This document shows positions 33,633 to 46,466 of a stretch of DNA of 64,000 bases, piece by piece. Below the pieces are notes generated by a model. It was not told the origin of the DNA. It was given only the letters and a program-made list of their open reading frames with translations, and did not search any database. The position numbers and the translations under genes are program-made. Source of the DNA: Nitrospira sp. (lineage in GTDB: Bacteria; Nitrospirota; Nitrospiria; Nitrospirales; Nitrospiraceae); NCBI GenBank assembly GCA_018242765.1, contig JAFEBH010000002.1, positions 619,005 to 683,004 of the forward strand, in the 5' to 3' direction. The first letter of the stretch is position 1. Each line of letters opens with the position of its first letter.

Positions 33633-34316
33633 ATGAGAATTCTGCTGGTTGAAGATGATGCGGATCTGGCTCAGTTCATTCGAAAAGGAATGAAAGAAGA
33701 GCAGTACGCAATCGATGTAGCCAACGACGGCGAAGCGGGCTTGGCCCTGGCGCTGGACAACCCCTACGATCTGGTGATTCTCGACATCATGCTGCCCAAG
33801 TTGGACGGCCTGACAGTCTGCCGCCGTATCCGAGACAAGGGTATCTCCACCCCCGTGCTCCTGTTGACAGCACGGAACACCGTTGAAACCAAGGTTTCTG
33901 GCTATGATACGGGTGCAGATCAGTTTTTGGAGAAACCGTTCGCATTCGTGGAATTGCTCGCCAGGGTTCGAGCCCTCTTACGGCGAGGCAGCTCTCAGCA
34001 ACTTGCCCAGCTTCAAGCAGCCGATCTTCGATTAGACCCAGCTTCTCACCGTGTCTGGCGCGCCGGTCAAGAAATCGCGCTCACTAATAAGGAGTACGCT
34101 CTCCTTGAGTTTCTGCTGCGGAACAAAAACCGCGTACTCACGCGTACGGCGATCATCGAGCATGTGTGGGATATCAGTTACGACCCGATGACGAATATCG
34201 TCGATGCCCATATCCGCGCCCTCCGTGCCAAGATTGATCGAGACTATTCCCCTCCCTTGATCGCTACGGTTCGCGGCGCGGGGTACATGCTTGAAGAGCC
34301 GGGCACCTCTACATGA
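33633..34316 (+). CDS. OmpR-family response regulator
   Basis: A 227-residue regulator: receiver with D51 (LVILDIMLPKLDG), acidic E7-D8-D9, conserved Thr and Lys (LLTAR; EKPFAF), then a winged-helix DNA-binding domain (LTNKEYALLEFLLRNKNRVLTRTAIIEHVW, VDAHIRALRAKID). Its stop overlaps the kinase start by 4 bp (ATGA), so the pair is coupled. Cognate sensor: the next gene. Target genes are unknown. Confidence 0.95.
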   Translation: MRILLVEDDADLAQFIRKGMKEEQYAIDVANDGEAGLALALDNPYDLVILDIMLPKLDGLTVCRRIRDKGISTPVLLLTARNTVETKVSGYDTGADQFLEKPFAFVELLARVRALLRRGSSQQLAQLQAADLRLDPASHRVWRAGQEIALTNKEYALLEFLLRNKNRVLTRTAIIEHVWDISYDPMTNIVDAHIRALRAKIDRDYSPPLIATVRGAGYMLEEPGTST

Positions 34317-35752
34317 AATCGTTGCGCAGTCTGATCAGTTGGTCCGCCTTCGTTTTGATGGCTGGGCTTCTCTTGTTTTCTGGGCTCGTGTATGCCGCCA
34401 GTGAAACCCTCTTGCAACGGTTCGTCGACGGGCGCCTGCTGGTGCTGGCAGAGACGCTGGCCGAGTTTGTGGAGCAGTATCCCGATATCCTTGAAAAGCA
34501 TGACCGCACGATCACCCCCACGAATGAATTAACGCAAAGCCCGACAGAACAACGCGTGTTGCCTGATGTCACGCATGCCCTTCGCATCTTTTCGACAGAT
34601 GGCCGACTCCTGTGGAGCAGCCCCCATGCCGCCCCACAAGACTCCCTGTCACCTCGCGTGCTTGAGCGAGTCCGAATCTCGACCCTCGTCTTCGACACAC
34701 TGACCGCACCGGACGGCACACCTGCCCGACACCTCTTCCTGCCCCTCGTCGTAGGGGGTGGGCGTATCCGGTACGTCCTCCAGGCAGAAACCTCGTTGCT
34801 CCATCATCAGGAAACGCTCCATGGGCTCGTGTTTTTGCTCAGTCTTGGGTCCGGCGCCACGCTGTTTATGGCGTGGGTCGGAAGCCTCTGGCTGGCCAAG
34901 AAAGTCCTGGCTCCGATCGAGACTCTGTGCAAGGGAGCCGAGACTATGTCGGTAGCCGATCTCGGAAAACGTTTGGCACTCGATTCGCCCTATCGTGAAT
35001 TTCGACGACTCACCCAGGCCGTCAATTCCGTATTGGATCAATTTCAGCGGGGAAGTGAAGTGCAGCGGAACTTTTGCGAGATCGCTGCTCACGAAATGAA
35101 AACGCCCCTGACCATTCTCCAGGGAAACCTGGAGGTGGCACTCATGAAAGCCCGCACATCCGAAGAGTATCAGGAGGTACTGCTCAACAACCTCCAACAA
35201 GTCGACCGGCTCATCGCCTTGACCCGTCCCTTGTTGACATTGGCGAAGTTCACCAGCAGCAAGCCGCCTGTCAACCTCGTCCCCCTCGCATTGGAACCGT
35301 TGATTCAAGAGCTCATGGATGAATTGATGCTCTTGGCGGATGATCGTCAGATTACCCTGACGTTTGAATCTCAGCCGGTGCCGTCTGTGCTCGGCGATGC
35401 GCAGTGGCTCAAACAGGCCCTGATCAACCTGCTCGACAACGCACTACGGTACACGCCATCCGGCGGAATCGTGACCGTCCGCTTGCAGACCGATAGTCGC
35501 GATGTCACCATCGCTGTCGAAGACACGGGCCATGGCATCGAGCCGGAAAATATTCCGCATCTCTTTGAGCGCTTCTATCGAACTGATTGGGCGCGGGCGA
35601 AAGATGCCGCCGGGACTGGTCTTGGGCTACCCATTGTGAAGGAGATCATGGAAACCCACGGCGGGAGCATTTCCGTCATCAGTGAGGTTAACAAGGGTTC
35701 CGTCTTTACCCTGCGGTTACCGGCGCTGGCACAGCTGCCCCCTCCCGCCTAA
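34313..35752 (+). CDS. Membrane sensor histidine kinase (HAMP type)
   Basis: A 479-residue kinase. Two membrane helices (about 8-30 and 165-187) enclose a ~135-residue periplasmic sensor domain. A HAMP linker follows (~188-240), then HisKA with H260 in AAHEMKTPLTIL and the ATPase domain (LINLLDNALRYTPSGG, DTGHGIEPENIPHLFERFYR, GTGLGLPIV). The partner regulator is the overlapping upstream gene. The layout resembles heavy-metal or envelope-stress sensors, but the ligand is unknown. Confidence 0.93.
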   Translation: MKSLRSLISWSAFVLMAGLLLFSGLVYAASETLLQRFVDGRLLVLAETLAEFVEQYPDILEKHDRTITPTNELTQSPTEQRVLPDVTHALRIFSTDGRLLWSSPHAAPQDSLSPRVLERVRISTLVFDTLTAPDGTPARHLFLPLVVGGGRIRYVLQAETSLLHHQETLHGLVFLLSLGSGATLFMAWVGSLWLAKKVLAPIETLCKGAETMSVADLGKRLALDSPYREFRRLTQAVNSVLDQFQRGSEVQRNFCEIAAHEMKTPLTILQGNLEVALMKARTSEEYQEVLLNNLQQVDRLIALTRPLLTLAKFTSSKPPVNLVPLALEPLIQELMDELMLLADDRQITLTFESQPVPSVLGDAQWLKQALINLLDNALRYTPSGGIVTVRLQTDSRDVTIAVEDTGHGIEPENIPHLFERFYRTDWARAKDAAGTGLGLPIVKEIMETHGGSISVISEVNKGSVFTLRLPALAQLPPPA

Positions 35753-36656
35753 CAGGATGTTTGCGTTCTGCGCCCACCCTCGTGCTCTCTCCCCGCATCT
35801 CCTCTCCAAACCAGTCCTCAGAAAGCGTGGCCAGACCTTACTTTCCGGGTAAAGACCATTTTGGTTGTTTGGCCCAAGCGGCACAACCCTGGACGCCTGA
35901 CCAAGATTCCACAAGCTGGCTGCCACTGCTGCAGCGTGTGAATGAACCAAATCTAGTCTCGTACCCTGACAGCAGCGATGCATAACTCAAGGGTAAAGAC
36001 AGCGAGCATTATAGGCCTTCTATCAAGCTGTAGGGCTAACTCCTTAACAGCGAGGACAATCTCCAACACCCGCAATTCTTCGGCTTTCCAATGAGATCCA
36101 GGGCATGACCAGACCCTTCGTCCATGAAGAAGTCTTCATGATCTCCTCATGGTGGCTTCATCTTGAAGAGGTATACTTATAAAAAAGCGAAGGGGGGTGA
36201 AGAAATATCATGGTCTCCTTTATTGAAGTCTTCATTTTGGTCGGCATCTTCGGACTGTTGTATGCCATGTTGCAGCTCTCCCGAGGGTAACTGGAGCCGT
36301 CGAGCTGTTAGGGATCAACCAAACCCAGGTAACAGAGCGACAGCCTGAGCAAGGGAAGGTCTACTTCCTCAGGAAGTCCCAACCGAAACCAATCATGGTT
36401 TCATTCGGGGAATAGACGGGCTAGATTAGGAACCGGTTCCTTTCGGACCTTCCTGCAGTCTCGGATCGGGCAGGCACCAGTCAGAAATGATGATGGGAGC
36501 TGTCGCCGGAGAGGGGATGCGATTCGATCGCCTCACTGGTCACTCTGCAGAACCAATCCGCTGCAATATGAGTCTTTGACTCACAGATGACGGCTAGGCT
36601 CTCTGCGCTCCGGCCAGAAGCTCTTTCTCCGCTCGAAGGAATGTCGGGCTAGCCGA
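35753..36656. other. 904-bp stretch with one small peptide gene
   Basis: The only coding signal I support is the 26-residue membrane peptide at 36210-36290. A plus-strand frame at 35761-35985 has no family or ribosome binding site and is not called. The rest (35990-36160 and 36300-36650) shows no repeat, RNA gene or clear terminator that I can identify. Confidence 0.5.
36210..36290 (+). CDS. 26-residue single-helix membrane peptide
   Basis: ATG (36210) to TAA encodes 26 residues: a hydrophobic helix (FIEVFILVGIFGLLYAML) and a short polar tail (QLSRG). A purine-rich GGGGGGTGA lies about 10 nt upstream and a TATACT-like box at 36170-36175 could serve as a promoter. The size and helix resemble KdpF/CcoQ-type subunit peptides, but no potassium ATPase or oxidase gene is adjacent. 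Function unknown. Confidence 0.55.
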   Translation: MVSFIEVFILVGIFGLLYAMLQLSRG

Positions 36657-37130
36657 TTACTTTCTTTCTTTGATCGCCCGTTCAACTTCCCGTCCTGCTT
36701 CACGAGCTTTGATGGAGTCGCGGCGATCATGTTGCTTCTTCCCCTTCGCCAGTCCGAGTTCGACTTTCGCCTGGCCTCGTTCTGAGAAATAGATTCGAAG
36801 AGGAATCAGCGTAAGCCCTTTCTGCTGAGTCTTCCCAAGAAGCTTGTTGATCTCCTTCCGATGGAGAAGGAGCTTTCGAGTCCTCATCGGGTCATGATTC
36901 ATGATGTTGCCGTGACTATAGGGACTGATGTGGCAATGATAGAGAAAGATCTCGCCGTCTTTGGCACCCGCATAACTGTCTTGCAAGTTCACTCGCCGGT
37001 CCCGAAGTGATTTCACCTCCGTGCCTTTGAGCACGATCCCGGCCTCGAATTTTTCTTCGATGAAGTAGTCGTGGTAGGCCTTCCGATTGGTGGCCACGAC
37101 CTTTTGATGATCTTCCGTATCTTTCGCCAT
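36657..37130 (-). CDS. smpB: SsrA-binding protein SmpB
   Basis: A 157-residue tmRNA-binding protein for rescue of stalled ribosomes. Conserved: [29 protein letters not shown], the central strand block, and the basic C-terminal tail [32 protein letters not shown] that enters the mRNA channel. The length fits. The tmRNA gene is not in this window. It diverges from the dciA-like gene. Confidence 0.97.
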   Translation of the reverse strand: MAKDTEDHQKVVATNRKAYHDYFIEEKFEAGIVLKGTEVKSLRDRRVNLQDSYAGAKDGEIFLYHCHISPYSHGNIMNHDPMRTRKLLLHRKEINKLLGKTQQKGLTLIPLRIYFSERGQAKVELGLAKGKKQHDRRDSIKAREAGREVERAIKERK

Positions 37131-37182
37131 ACCCCAACACCAGTCCCTTGATCTCGGTCTTCGCTACCGCCTATGATGCCGC

Positions 37183-37686
37183 ATGGCTCGCCCAGGCACT
37201 CTTGATTCCTTCGGCACTATTTTGTCCGGGCTCTCCAAACGACTTGGCCTTGAATCGAGACTGGTGGAACTGCGCCTGCAACATCGGTGGCATGAGATCG
37301 TTGGTGAGCCCATGGCGTCCCACACCTGGCCGTCCCAGATTCGCTTCAAAAAGCTCTATTTGATCGTCAGGAACTCCGTTTGGCTTCAACAATTGACCTT
37401 CCTCAAACCGGCTCTCGTGACAAAACTTCATGCGGAGGTAGGTCCTGAGCTCGTGACAGACATCGTCGGTCGCGTCGGAGAGCTTCCGGGTGATCTGGAG
37501 ACACCTCCTGTTGATCTCAGTCCAGATATCCGATCGGTGCAGTCCGAGGGTTCATGGGCTGAGGTCGTCACACATACCACGACCATTCACGACCCCTCTC
37601 TTCGTGAACGATTTAGAGAGGTGATATCGCGATACCCGGTTCAGGCTCTGCCTCAACCGGCAAAGGGTCCGTCACGCGCCCCTTGA
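37183..37686 (+). CDS. DUF721/DciA-like protein
   Basis: A 167-residue protein. The N-terminal ~95 residues match DUF721/DciA: LGLESRLVELRLQHRWHEIVGEPMASHTWPSQIRFKKLYLIVRNSVWLQQLTFLKPALVTKL. DciA helps load the DnaB helicase in bacteria without DnaC, and its place close to gyrA, gyrB, dnaN and dnaA supports this. The C-terminal ~65 residues are unrelated to the domain and probably flexible. Its last 74 bp overlap the convergent membrane-protein gene. Confidence 0.82.
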   Translation: MARPGTLDSFGTILSGLSKRLGLESRLVELRLQHRWHEIVGEPMASHTWPSQIRFKKLYLIVRNSVWLQQLTFLKPALVTKLHAEVGPELVTDIVGRVGELPGDLETPPVDLSPDIRSVQSEGSWAEVVTHTTTIHDPSLRERFREVISRYPVQALPQPAKGPSRAP

Positions 37687-38200
37687 ATAGGACTCGTGTC
37701 TCGGCGGAAAGAGGTCCGTCTTTGGGCATTGGGCCTAGACCACCGTCTTCTTCTTGATCCAGCAATCGATAATATCCGCGCATAGCCCGTTCATAGTCTT
37801 TCACAATGGCCCCATCTCCAGCCAGGTACTTAGCGAGGACATCCGGGTCGGTCCAACCATGGTCGTCAAATACGTAAATCATGATCTGCTTGTATGGCCC
37901 GCCAGGATCACCAGGGGTCGTGGGATAGATCTTCATCCGAGCGAAATCATGCGTGTGGTGACCCATCTTTCGAAAGCGTTTGACCAGCGACTCAACCTCT
38001 TCATCGGTGGTACCCCGAGGAACGTCCGTCACGACAAGACGTCCCGATTGGGCACCGACGGTATAGGGAGGAATCGATCGATCAGGACGGCTCAGATACA
38101 TGCCTCCCCAGATTAAGGCAAACGACCCAACAAAGACGCTGAGTGCAAACTTGACGACGATGTCGAGGGGCTTCTTGGTCTTCTGGTCACTCGGAGGCAT
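37613..38200 (-). CDS. Hypothetical membrane-anchored protein
   Basis: A 195-residue protein with one N-terminal membrane helix (about 12-33, VVKFALSVFVGSFALIWGGMYL) and a soluble domain after it (RSIPPYTVGAQSGRLVVTDVPRGTTDEEVESLVKRFRKMGHHTHDFARMKIYPTTPGDPGGPYKQIMIYVFDD) with no family I know. The frame overlaps the 3' end of the dciA-like gene by 74 bp in the opposite direction, so one of the two ends may be shorter than drawn. It follows gyrA on the minus strand after a 55-bp gap. Confidence 0.65.
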   Translation of the reverse strand: MPPSDQKTKKPLDIVVKFALSVFVGSFALIWGGMYLSRPDRSIPPYTVGAQSGRLVVTDVPRGTTDEEVESLVKRFRKMGHHTHDFARMKIYPTTPGDPGGPYKQIMIYVFDDHGWTDPDVLAKYLAGDGAIVKDYERAMRGYYRLLDQEEDGGLGPMPKDGPLSAETRVLFKGRVTDPLPVEAEPEPGIAISPL

Positions 38201-38255
38201 AGCAGAAAAGAGCGGTTTGGATTAAGGCATGAAATAATCGGCGGGCTTAATCCGA

Positions 38256-40733
38256 TTAGCTCTCCGGGGCGTCCTCTGAGATGGCATCCTCCCGCTCAGC
38301 GGCCTCCGCCAATCTGGCCACTGCGACAACTCGGTCTCCCTCGCCATCGAGATCGAGAATCCGAACGCCCTGGGTATTCCGGCCGATTTCACGGATGTCG
38401 TCGACTTTGCAACGCAGCACTTTCCCCTGCGCAGCCATCAGCATGATCTGATCGTCGTCTCGTACTTGAAGGAATCCCACGGCCAACCCATTCCGCTCCG
38501 TCGTCTTGACACTGATAATGCCCTTTCCGCCACGACCTTGCACCCGATATTCGCCCACGGGTGTGCGCTTGCCGTAACCGCCTTCCGTCACGGTCAAGAT
38601 CGAGGTGGTTGAGTCCGGCGTCATGGTTTCCATCCCGATGACTTCGTTGCCTTCCTCGAGCGTGATCCCCTTCACACCATGGGCCATCCGACCCATCGGC
38701 CTCACTTCTTCTTCCTTGAATCGAATCGTAATGCCTTGTCGTGTCCCAAGCAGGATCTCACGCTGTCCATCGGTCAGTTGGACCCCGATCAATTTATCCC
38801 CACCTTCGAGTCCCAACGCAATGATCCCGCCCTGCCTGGGGTTGCTGAACGCGGACAATTCCGTCTTTTTGATGATTCCTTTTTTCGTGGCCATCACGAT
38901 ATAGCGGTCACCACGAAACTCTTTGACCGGCAAGGTCGCGGTCACCTTTTCACTCCCGGCTAACGCAAGGAGATTGACGAGTGCCTTTCCTTTCGCCGAC
39001 CGGCTGGCCTCGGGAATCTCATGGACCTTCAGCCAATAGACTTTCCCCGCGTCGGTAAAGAACAGCAACGAATCGTGGGTGGAGGCGGCAAAGAGCGTCT
39101 CGACGAAATCCTCGTCCTTGATGCCCATGCCGATCTTGCCCTTCCCACCACGTCGTTGAGCCCGGTAGAGAGACACGGCATTCCGCTTAATGTAGCCAGA
39201 ATGAGAGATCGTCACGATCACTTCTTCCGCTGCAATCAGGTCTTCCAGGCTGATCTCGGCTTCTTCCTTGACGATCTGGGTCCGGCGGTCATCTTTGTAC
39301 GTTTCACGGATCTCAGTCAGCTCATTCTTGATGATGGTGCGCACCAATGACTCGCTGGCCAGCACGGACTTCAGGTATTCAATCTGCTTGAGCACGTCCT
39401 GATATTCTTCGATGAGTTTGGTCCGCTCCAGCTGCGTCAAGCGCTGGAGCCTCATGTCGAGAATGGCATTGGCTTGGATCTCCGTCAGGCCAAATTCCCT
39501 CATTAACCCCGCCCGGGCTTCGTCAGGCGATTGCGACCGTCTGATGAGGGCGATGACGGCATCCAGGTGATCGAGTGCGATCTTGAGTCCTTCCAGAATA
39601 TGCGCCCGCTCCTCTGCTTTTCTGAGTTCGAAAGCGGTTCGCCGTACCACGACTTCACGTCGATGCTCGAGGAAATGATGGAGGATCTGCTTGAGGTTGA
39701 GGATCTCGGGACGATTATTGACCAGCGCCAACATGATGACGCCGAAAGTGGTCTCAAGCTGGGTGTGCTTGTAGAGATTATTCAATACCACCAGGGGAAT
39801 TTCGTTCCGTTTGAGCTCAATGACCACCCGCACGCCTTCTCGATCCGACGATTCGTCTCTTAGGTCTGAGATGCCCTTGATGCGATCATCTTGGATCAAC
39901 TCCGCTATTTTTTCGATCAGTTTGGCCTTGTTAACCTGATAGGGAATCTCTGTGACGATGAGCCGTTCCCGCTCAGTGCGTTCATCGGTCTCGACCACGA
40001 CTTTTGCTCGCAGTGTCAGGAGACCGCGTCCGGTCTCATAGGCTTCTTTAATCCCGCCCATGCCATAGATGAAGCCGGCCGTGGGAAAGTCTGGCCCAGG
40101 GATCTTCTGCATCAGCTGAGCGATCGTCACATCGGGATTCTCCAGCAAGAGGAGCAATCCATCGATGATTTCCCCGACATTGTGTGTGGGAATATTAGTT
40201 GCGTAGCCGACGGCAATGCCACCCGCTCCATTGACCAGGAGATTCGGCACTCTGGTCGGAAGCACCAGAGGTTCTTGTCGTGACTCGTCATAGTTAGGAC
40301 CGAAATCAACAGTCTCCTTGTCGATATCGGCCAACATTTCCTCGGCTAGCTTCGTCATACGGGCTTCGGTGTACCGCATGGCCGCCGGTGAGTCCCCGTC
40401 CATCGACCCGTAGTTGCCCTGGCCGTCCACGAGGGGATACCGCATGTTGAAATCCTGCGCCATCCGTACGAGGGTGTCGTAGATTGCCGAATCGCCATGG
40501 GGATGATAGTTCCCCATGATTTCGCCGACGATCTTGGCGGATTTTCGGTAGGCTCGATTGGAGGCCAAGCCCATTTCGCTCATACCGAAGAGAATCCGGC
40601 GGTGGACCGGCTTCAACCCATCACGGACGTCCGGCAATGCTCGCCCCACGATCACGCTCATGGCATAATCAAGGTAGGACGACTTCATCTCGTCTTCGAT
40701 CGCGATATGACCTAATCTCTCATCAGACGGCAT
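38256..40733 (-). CDS. gyrA: DNA gyrase subunit A
   Basis: 825 residues; breaks and rejoins DNA in negative supercoiling. The catalytic tyrosine is Y121 ([10 protein letters not shown]). The quinolone-resistance region reads [14 protein letters not shown] with Ser82 and Asp86, the susceptible-type residues. The C-terminal ~330 residues form the six-blade wrapping domain with a GyrA box (QRRGGKG at about 535). The acidic C-terminal tail (AISEDAPES) is usual. It is preceded by gyrB at a 68-bp gap on the same strand. Confidence 0.98.
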   Translation of the reverse strand: MPSDERLGHIAIEDEMKSSYLDYAMSVIVGRALPDVRDGLKPVHRRILFGMSEMGLASNRAYRKSAKIVGEIMGNYHPHGDSAIYDTLVRMAQDFNMRYPLVDGQGNYGSMDGDSPAAMRYTEARMTKLAEEMLADIDKETVDFGPNYDESRQEPLVLPTRVPNLLVNGAGGIAVGYATNIPTHNVGEIIDGLLLLLENPDVTIAQLMQKIPGPDFPTAGFIYGMGGIKEAYETGRGLLTLRAKVVVETDERTERERLIVTEIPYQVNKAKLIEKIAELIQDDRIKGISDLRDESSDREGVRVVIELKRNEIPLVVLNNLYKHTQLETTFGVIMLALVNNRPEILNLKQILHHFLEHRREVVVRRTAFELRKAEERAHILEGLKIALDHLDAVIALIRRSQSPDEARAGLMREFGLTEIQANAILDMRLQRLTQLERTKLIEEYQDVLKQIEYLKSVLASESLVRTIIKNELTEIRETYKDDRRTQIVKEEAEISLEDLIAAEEVIVTISHSGYIKRNAVSLYRAQRRGGKGKIGMGIKDEDFVETLFAASTHDSLLFFTDAGKVYWLKVHEIPEASRSAKGKALVNLLALAGSEKVTATLPVKEFRGDRYIVMATKKGIIKKTELSAFSNPRQGGIIALGLEGGDKLIGVQLTDGQREILLGTRQGITIRFKEEEVRPMGRMAHGVKGITLEEGNEVIGMETMTPDSTTSILTVTEGGYGKRTPVGEYRVQGRGGKGIISVKTTERNGLAVGFLQVRDDDQIMLMAAQGKVLRCKVDDIREIGRNTQGVRILDLDGEGDRVVAVARLAEAAEREDAISEDAPES

Positions 40734-40801
40734 GTCTTCTCCTCACTGCACACAGCCATCGGCTCCGGAACGCTGATCGCTGGAAACTGACAGCTGCTTC
40801 G

Positions 40802-43273
<2,472 letters not shown>

Positions 43274-43410
43274 CTACCTATTCCAGCCTCGTGGTCAGAG
43301 GGCTTATTTCTGTTTGGGGCAAGGCGTTCGTCCATGAGGCAGTCCCTATTCGATAGGAAGAGCCACCGAGAAATGGATGAGCTATGCCCGTGACTGCGTG
43401 CCGCATCCTG

Positions 43411-44544
43411 CTAAATCTTCACCGGCATGACAACACACTTAAAACCAGGGCTCTCCGGCTCCTGGATCAGACATGGGCTCAGCGGGGTCTCCATCTGGAG
43501 AGCAATCGTTTCACCCTCCATCACACTGAAGACATCCAGAAGGTACCGGGCGTTGAAGCCGGTTGTCAGACTTTCTCCCTCGTAGCGAGCCGGCAATTCT
43601 TCTGTTGCTTCGCCGAAGTCCGGGCTGGCAGAAAATAGCGTCATCTTGCCGGGCCCAAAGGAAAGCTTGACTGCGCTGGCCTTGTCTTTCGACAGTACGG
43701 ACACACGTCGCAGGGCACTTTCCAACTCCGTCCGATTGACACTGATGTTCTTGCCCCCGTCTTTTGGGATGACTTGTTGGTAGTTCGGATAGCTCCCCTC
43801 CATCAGCCTTGACGTCAGGAGGAGGCCGCTCTTCCGAAAGATCATGAGATTCTTCGAAAACCCGATGAGCGGTTCGCCATCTCCTCCTTCCTCTAAGAGG
43901 TGCCGAATCTCGTGAGCGGCCTTTTTGGGAATGATCGCTTTCATTTCCTGAGGAATGCCCGTCGACTTGGCCCCAGCTTTGCCGACATCCTGTTCCGCAA
44001 CCGCCAGACGGTGGCCGTCTGTGCCGACTAATCGGAGGGTCGTCTTCTTTTCCGTCACAATCAAGGTGACCAAGAGTCCGTTCAGAATGTACCGAGCATC
44101 ATTGTCTCCGGCGGCAAAGAGGGTCTTCCGAATCAATTCGAGAAGCCCGTCCCCAGCTAACGGCATGAGCCCCTCTCGTTCGATCGCGGGCAACGCCGGA
44201 TAATCGGAACTGGGGAGGCCCACGACTTTAAATTGGCCCCTCCCGGCCTGAATCGTCGTCCAGTTATTGTCCGTCGCCGTCAACTCGATGTCACCGGCCG
44301 GCAACTCTTTCACAATTTCAAAGAGCTTTCTGGCGGAGATAGTGACCCCTCCTGTGGACAGGACCGTTGCCTTATACAAACCTCTCATCCCCAGCTCAAG
44401 GTCTGTCGCGACGATCTCGACTCCATCCTGCTTGGCTTCCAACAGGATATTCGACAGAATGGGCATGGTGTTGCGTTTTTCCACGACGCCTTGCACACGC
44501 TGAAGCCCCGTCAACAACTCGTCTCGTCCGATCCGTACTTTCAT
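43411..44544 (-). CDS. dnaN: DNA polymerase III sliding clamp (beta)
   Basis: 377 residues from the ATG at 44544 (MKVRIGRDELL). Ring-forming clamp with three similar domains; conserved features include the N-terminal TMPILSNILLEA and the C-terminal VMPVKI hydrophobic tail that forms part of the partner-binding cleft. The frame reaching to 44655 adds 37 residues that overlap dnaA and are not part of the clamp. It starts 23 bp after the dnaA stop, so the two are probably cotranscribed. Confidence 0.98.
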   Translation of the reverse strand: MKVRIGRDELLTGLQRVQGVVEKRNTMPILSNILLEAKQDGVEIVATDLELGMRGLYKATVLSTGGVTISARKLFEIVKELPAGDIELTATDNNWTTIQAGRGQFKVVGLPSSDYPALPAIEREGLMPLAGDGLLELIRKTLFAAGDNDARYILNGLLVTLIVTEKKTTLRLVGTDGHRLAVAEQDVGKAGAKSTGIPQEMKAIIPKKAAHEIRHLLEEGGDGEPLIGFSKNLMIFRKSGLLLTSRLMEGSYPNYQQVIPKDGGKNISVNRTELESALRRVSVLSKDKASAVKLSFGPGKMTLFSASPDFGEATEELPARYEGESLTTGFNARYLLDVFSVMEGETIALQMETPLSPCLIQEPESPGFKCVVMPVKI

Positions 44545-44567
44545 GGAATGCTCCCCCATCGACGTCG

Positions 44568-45911
44568 CTAACTGCGAAGAATCTGTTCCTTTAGTGATTC
44601 GATCGTCGTCTGCAATCCTGTATCGGCCTCCTTGGCTTTCGCCACTTGGCGGCACGCGTGAATGATGGTCGTATGGTCTTTCCCACCGAATTGGCGGCCA
44701 ATCTCTGGATACGAGGCATCTGTCAGCTCTCGACAGAGATACATCGCAATCTGTCGAGGATGCACGAGAGTCTTGCTTCGGCGGCGGGACTTCAGTTCCG
44801 CGAGCTTGACATGAAATTGGGCACAGACGGCTTCCTGGATGTCGTCCATTGCGACAACCTTTTTCTTATCTCCGATGATATCCCTCAGGACATTTTTCGC
44901 AAGATCGAGGCTAATGACTTGCCCGGTGAGAGACGCATAGGCCCCCAGTCGAACGAGACTTCCCTCCAATTCTCGAATATTGCTCTTCATGGTGGTCGAC
45001 AGAAACTGGATCACATCTTCCGGTAATTTGACTCCTTCATCCTCGGATTTTTTCCTCAGGATGGCGATCCGTGTCTCGACGTCCGGGGGTTGCAAGTCTG
45101 CAATCAGCCCCCACTCAAACCGAGACCGTAACCGTTCCTCGATATCAGGCATGTCCTTCGGAAACCGATCGCTCGACAGAACAATCTGTTTATGGCCCTC
45201 ATAGAGAGCATTGAACGTATGAAAAAACTCTTCTTGCGTCCGTTCCTTCCCGACAAGAAATTGGATATCATCGATCATGAGCATGTCGATATGTCGGTAG
45301 CGCTTTCGGAGATCCATCATCTTGTCGTAGCGGATGGAGTTAATCACCTCGTTCGTGAATTGTTCGGTCGTCAGGTATGCAATTCGAAGATCCCTCTGTT
45401 CGGCGACATGATTCCCGATCGCGTTCAAGAGATGTGTCTTCCCGAGCCCAACCCCTCCGTAAATAAATAAGGGGTTGTAGGTTTGACCCGGCTGTTCTGC
45501 TACCGCCATACAGGCCGCATGGGCAAACTGATTTCCAGCCCCAACAACAAAGTTTCGGAACGTATATTTCGGGTTGAGGAGAATCCCACGCCGTGGTTTT
45601 ACTTGCGCTTGAACCCTTCCCCCTTGTGTCGCGAGCGGCAGCTCCTCCTGAGCCGGAGCCGTTTTCTCGCGTACGATAAATGCCACGGTCAGCGGTTCAC
45701 CCGCACCAGCAGTCGCCACAGCTTCAGCCAGGAGGGCTCCATAGTGCGTATCTAACCACTCCCCAAAGAATTTATTGGGTACCCCAATGTACACAGTAGA
45801 ATTTTCAACCCTATCGAATTGCACTGGTAGGAACCAGGTGTCAAAGACCTGTTTGGGTACCTTTTGTTGAATATATTCAAGCGCTTCATCCCACTCAATC
45901 TCTATACTCAT
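44568..45911 (-). CDS. dnaA: Chromosomal replication initiator DnaA
   Basis: About 447 residues (start ATG at 45911, [18 protein letters not shown]; an in-frame codon at 45920 adds three). Domain I (~1-85), a short linker, AAA+ domain III with Walker [12 protein letters not shown] and Walker [10 protein letters not shown], and domain IV with the DnaA signature [15 protein letters not shown]. Length and order are typical. A perfect DnaA box lies 40 bp upstream of the start. It leads the dnaA-dnaN-gyrB-gyrA series. Confidence 0.98.
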   Translation of the reverse strand: MSIEIEWDEALEYIQQKVPKQVFDTWFLPVQFDRVENSTVYIGVPNKFFGEWLDTHYGALLAEAVATAGAGEPLTVAFIVREKTAPAQEELPLATQGGRVQAQVKPRRGILLNPKYTFRNFVVGAGNQFAHAACMAVAEQPGQTYNPLFIYGGVGLGKTHLLNAIGNHVAEQRDLRIAYLTTEQFTNEVINSIRYDKMMDLRKRYRHIDMLMIDDIQFLVGKERTQEEFFHTFNALYEGHKQIVLSSDRFPKDMPDIEERLRSRFEWGLIADLQPPDVETRIAILRKKSEDEGVKLPEDVIQFLSTTMKSNIRELEGSLVRLGAYASLTGQVISLDLAKNVLRDIIGDKKKVVAMDDIQEAVCAQFHVKLAELKSRRRSKTLVHPRQIAMYLCRELTDASYPEIGRQFGGKDHTTIIHACRQVAKAKEADTGLQTTIESLKEQILRS

Positions 45912-45920
45912 AAGCCGCAT

Positions 45921-46230
45921 TCACTCTCTATTCACAGGATTACTCACACTTGTGGATAACTACTATCTTTGCACGATTTCTAGTGTAAAACAGGCCCGCT
46001 CAATACCATGTCTCGCCGCAGTCTGTCGAGTTGATCTCCCAGCTACATAATCTATCAACAAGCTACTCATCTATACTCACATCACTACACAGATGGTTTC
46101 CCCAAGGTTATCCCTATTAAAAATTATAAATCTACTCAATATTATCAAGTACCTGCACGATATCCACTCTATACACTTCACTACTCCTAATCCGACGACG
46201 ACGAATTTTCTTTATTAGAAAATATCGGAG
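45921..46230. other. Probable chromosomal origin region (oriC)
   Basis: A ~310-bp AT-rich gap next to dnaA. It holds one perfect DnaA box (TGTGGATAA at 45951-45959) and weaker matches near 46108 (TTATCCCTA) and 46160 (ATATCCACT), plus a very AT-rich run at 46114-46150 (TATTAAAAATTATAAAT), a possible unwinding element. The position beside dnaA is typical of origins. Only one exact box is seen, so a second part of the origin could lie elsewhere. GC-skew analysis would decide. Confidence 0.6.
45951..45959 (-). promoter_or_regulatory. Perfect DnaA box
   Basis: TTATCCACA on the minus strand, 40 bp upstream of the dnaA start. It can serve both origin function and dnaA autoregulation. Confidence 0.8.
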
Positions 46231-46452
46231 TTACAGAGTAATAACCCGCTGACTTCTTAGTAATAACTCAAGTAAGTCCCTATACGACAACCGTGTCCCT
46301 TTTCCCCAAGAACAACCAGCAGCACTTTTTAATATCTTTCCTGCAGAGGAAGACTTTTCAAGAATAACAATAATTGCGTTCTCCGACTCTGAATACAGAA
46401 AGGGTGAGACCTCATCTACAGAGGAACGAACTAGATACACCGTTGCCCCCAT
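46231..46452 (-). CDS. DsrH/TusB-like small protein
   Basis: A 73-residue protein that ends LSYRDLLELLLRSQRVITL, close to the DsrH/TusB C-terminus (a strand, helix and hydrophobic end), and opens VYLVRSSVDEVSPFLYSESENAIIVILE. It is shorter than TusB (~95) and has one Cys in AGCSWGKG. It lies third in a minus-strand trio with DsrE- and DsrF-like genes, which supports the call. TusBCD/DsrEFH complexes relay sulfur; here the partner (TusE/MnmA or DsrC) is not adjacent. Confidence 0.55.
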   Translation of the reverse strand: MGATVYLVRSSVDEVSPFLYSESENAIIVILEKSSSAGKILKSAAGCSWGKGTRLSYRDLLELLLRSQRVITL

Positions 46453-46466
46453 CAGAAATTCCCCAT

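Noticed and set aside
35761..35985. Possible 74-residue protein after the sensor kinase
   Set aside because: Ser/Pro-rich without a family, no ribosome binding site, and it starts within a few bases of the kinase stop with no sign of coupling.
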